Below, in pieces: positions 5,416-6,488 of a stretch of DNA of 6,488 nt (positions are counted from its first letter, which is position 1; every line of letters begins with the position of its first letter). A program made the position numbers and the translations under genes. Source of the DNA: Gemmatimonadota bacterium (lineage in GTDB: Bacteria > Gemmatimonadota > Gemmatimonadetes > Gemmatimonadales > GWC2-71-9); the NCBI GenBank assembly GCA_003221985.1, contig QHUQ01000139.1:1-6488 (forward strand). The letters run 5' to 3'. Below the pieces are notes generated by a model that was not told where the DNA came from, did no database searches, and worked only from the letters and a program-made list of their open reading frames with translations.

Positions 5416-6488
5416 CTAGAACGTGTACCGCAGGCCCAGTTGGAAGCGCCGCGAGCTGCTATCCACGACGCAACCGGCCTGACCGAACTTCGGGTTCACG
5501 TCGGGTGCAGGCGGCTTGAATCCCTCGAAGCACGAATCGTTCGCGTAGTTGAAGACATTGAATGTCTCGGCCGCCAGCGAGGCGCGCTGGAGGTGAGCGA
5601 GCTTGAAGATCCTTTCGAGCCTCAGGTCGACGGTCCGGAACGCGAGATTGTGATCGGGACGGCCCGCGTTGTTCAAGACGGTGAATTGGCCGAACGCGAA
5701 ACCCCGCGTAGCGTCCGCGATCGTGTACCCGAGCCCCGAGCTGATGGTCAGGAAGCCGCTGATCAGAAAGTCGGAGGGCAACCCGATGATGCTCGTCGTG
5801 ACCAGGCGGTTCCGTTCATCGCTGGGTGCCGGGTGTCGCGGATAGTCCGCCGGGGTCCGATAATCGAGGCTGAACAGATCACCGCCAATGGCGTCGGCTT
5901 TGCCGATCGTGTACGCAAGGCTCAGGCCCCACCTTCCGTCGAATGGCCGATCGGCCGTGAGGTACAAGGCATCGAACCAGTTCTTCTTGCCGCTGCTCGA
6001 CAGCAGCAGGTTGCTGAAGGGCGGAACCTGCCGGCAACATCCGCCATCGGGACTGCGGTTGCCGAAGATGAACGTGAAGCCGTTCCGGCTGCGGACTCCC
6101 GCATAGTTGGCCGTCAGCAGCACGCCTTTGGCCGTGGTCCGGACGCCGGCGTTGAACTGGTCGGAGACCGGCGGCTTTGTATGGTTGTCGATCAAGAAGA
6201 CCTCGGGGGTCGGCCCCTGACCACTGCGTACGATGGAGTCGAGGCCGGCCTTGCTCAGGAATTCGGGCTTCCAGGCGATCGTCGGGTTCCCGTTCGGATC
6301 GGGCCGGCCGTCGGGCGAGAAGCGGAAGGTCAACACCGAGTACTGAAGCCGGAATTGCTCGTCAAGTCCGGCGCTGTAGATCACCCGATCGTAGTAGCGG
6401 CCATATCCGCCGAACAGAATGTGCTTCCCGGCGCCCGTCAGATCGTAGGAAAGGCCGAGGCGCGGCTGCCACGCGCCGTAGAAGGGCG
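5416..6488 (-). CDS. TonB-dependent receptor (Oar-like), C-terminal beta-barrel part, cut by right edge
   Basis: The minus-strand frame is open from the window edge (first full codon at 6486) to the stop at 5416, giving 356 residues of a barrel; the signal peptide, carboxypeptidase-regulatory-like domain, TonB box and plug lie outside the window. Barrel hallmarks are alternating aromatic strands and turns: WQPRLGLSYDL, HILFGGYGRYYDR, WFDALYLTADRPFDGRWGLS, then AYTIGKA and DERNRLV. Near the end come LRLERIFKL and ETFNVFNYAN, a variant of the FNVFNHxN motif common in acidobacterial Oar-like receptors. The protein ends FQLGLRYTF with a C-terminal Phe, the outer-membrane barrel assembly signal. 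It imports an unknown ligand across the outer membrane using TonB energy; the hydrolase downstream suggests an oligosaccharide, but acidobacterial Oar-like receptors are numerous and mostly uncharacterised. Paired cysteines (GGCCR, and SCFEGF with AGCVVD near the end) may form surface-loop disulphides. Confidence 0.88.
   Translation of the reverse strand, partial: PFYGAWQPRLGLSYDLTGAGKHILFGGYGRYYDRVIYSAGLDEQFRLQYSVLTFRFSPDGRPDPNGNPTIAWKPEFLSKAGLDSIVRSGQGPTPEVFLIDNHTKPPVSDQFNAGVRTTAKGVLLTANYAGVRSRNGFTFIFGNRSPDGGCCRQVPPFSNLLLSSSGKKNWFDALYLTADRPFDGRWGLSLAYTIGKADAIGGDLFSLDYRTPADYPRHPAPSDERNRLVTTSIIGLPSDFLISGFLTISSGLGYTIADATRGFAFGQFTVLNNAGRPDHNLAFRTVDLRLERIFKLAHLQRASLAAETFNVFNYANDSCFEGFKPPAPDVNPKFGQAGCVVDSSSRRFQLGLRYTF

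Noticed and set aside
1..6488. CRISPR array, tRNA, rRNA or insertion-sequence ends
   Set aside because: No regularly spaced repeats, no cloverleaf-like segment with TTCGAATCC-type arm in context, and no transposase or paired terminal repeats were seen.

Overview
The window looks like a piece of a high-GC Gram-negative chromosome, most likely from Acidobacteriota (Vicinamibacteria-like). Two families point that way: an ADOP-type MacB-like permease, and an Oar-like TonB-dependent receptor whose C-terminal barrel ends in Phe. This assignment rests on gene families only, not on a search.

Layout. Positions 1-684 (minus) hold the N-terminal part of the ADOP/MacB-type permease, cut by the left edge. 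A perfect 12-bp stem-loop (663-691) sits on top of its apparent start. Next is a small minus-strand gene of unknown function (about 715-1094) that reads through only if one missing base near 888 is allowed for. A gene-poor stretch of lower apparent GC follows (1095-1410), with one weak small-ORF candidate. The centre holds a large secreted protein on the plus strand (1411-3564). It has a signal peptide, a conserved N-terminal secreted domain and two tandem choice-of-anchor-P-like domains, and a strong hairpin lies just after it. Beyond that is a decayed ParE/RelE-type toxin remnant (about 3627-3850) with a one-base slip at an A5 run. The right side is all minus strand: a GH144/glucoamylase-like glycoside hydrolase with a lipoprotein or anchor signal (3850-5202), and upstream of it the C-terminal 356 residues of a TonB-dependent receptor (5416-6488, cut by the right edge).

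How the genes may work together. The receptor and the hydrolase share a strand and are 213 bp apart. They could form a small glycan-uptake unit, with outer-membrane import plus cell-surface or periplasmic cleavage, possibly of beta-1,2-glucan; the substrate is inferred. The large secreted protein appears to be a stand-alone cell-surface or extracellular gene with its own ribosome binding site and terminator-like hairpin. The broken small genes around it suggest an accessory, decaying neighbourhood.

I did not find a clearly new multi-gene system. The most unusual items are the duplicated choice-of-anchor-P architecture with no visible anchor, the hairpin covering the permease start, and two small genes each broken by a single-base slip.
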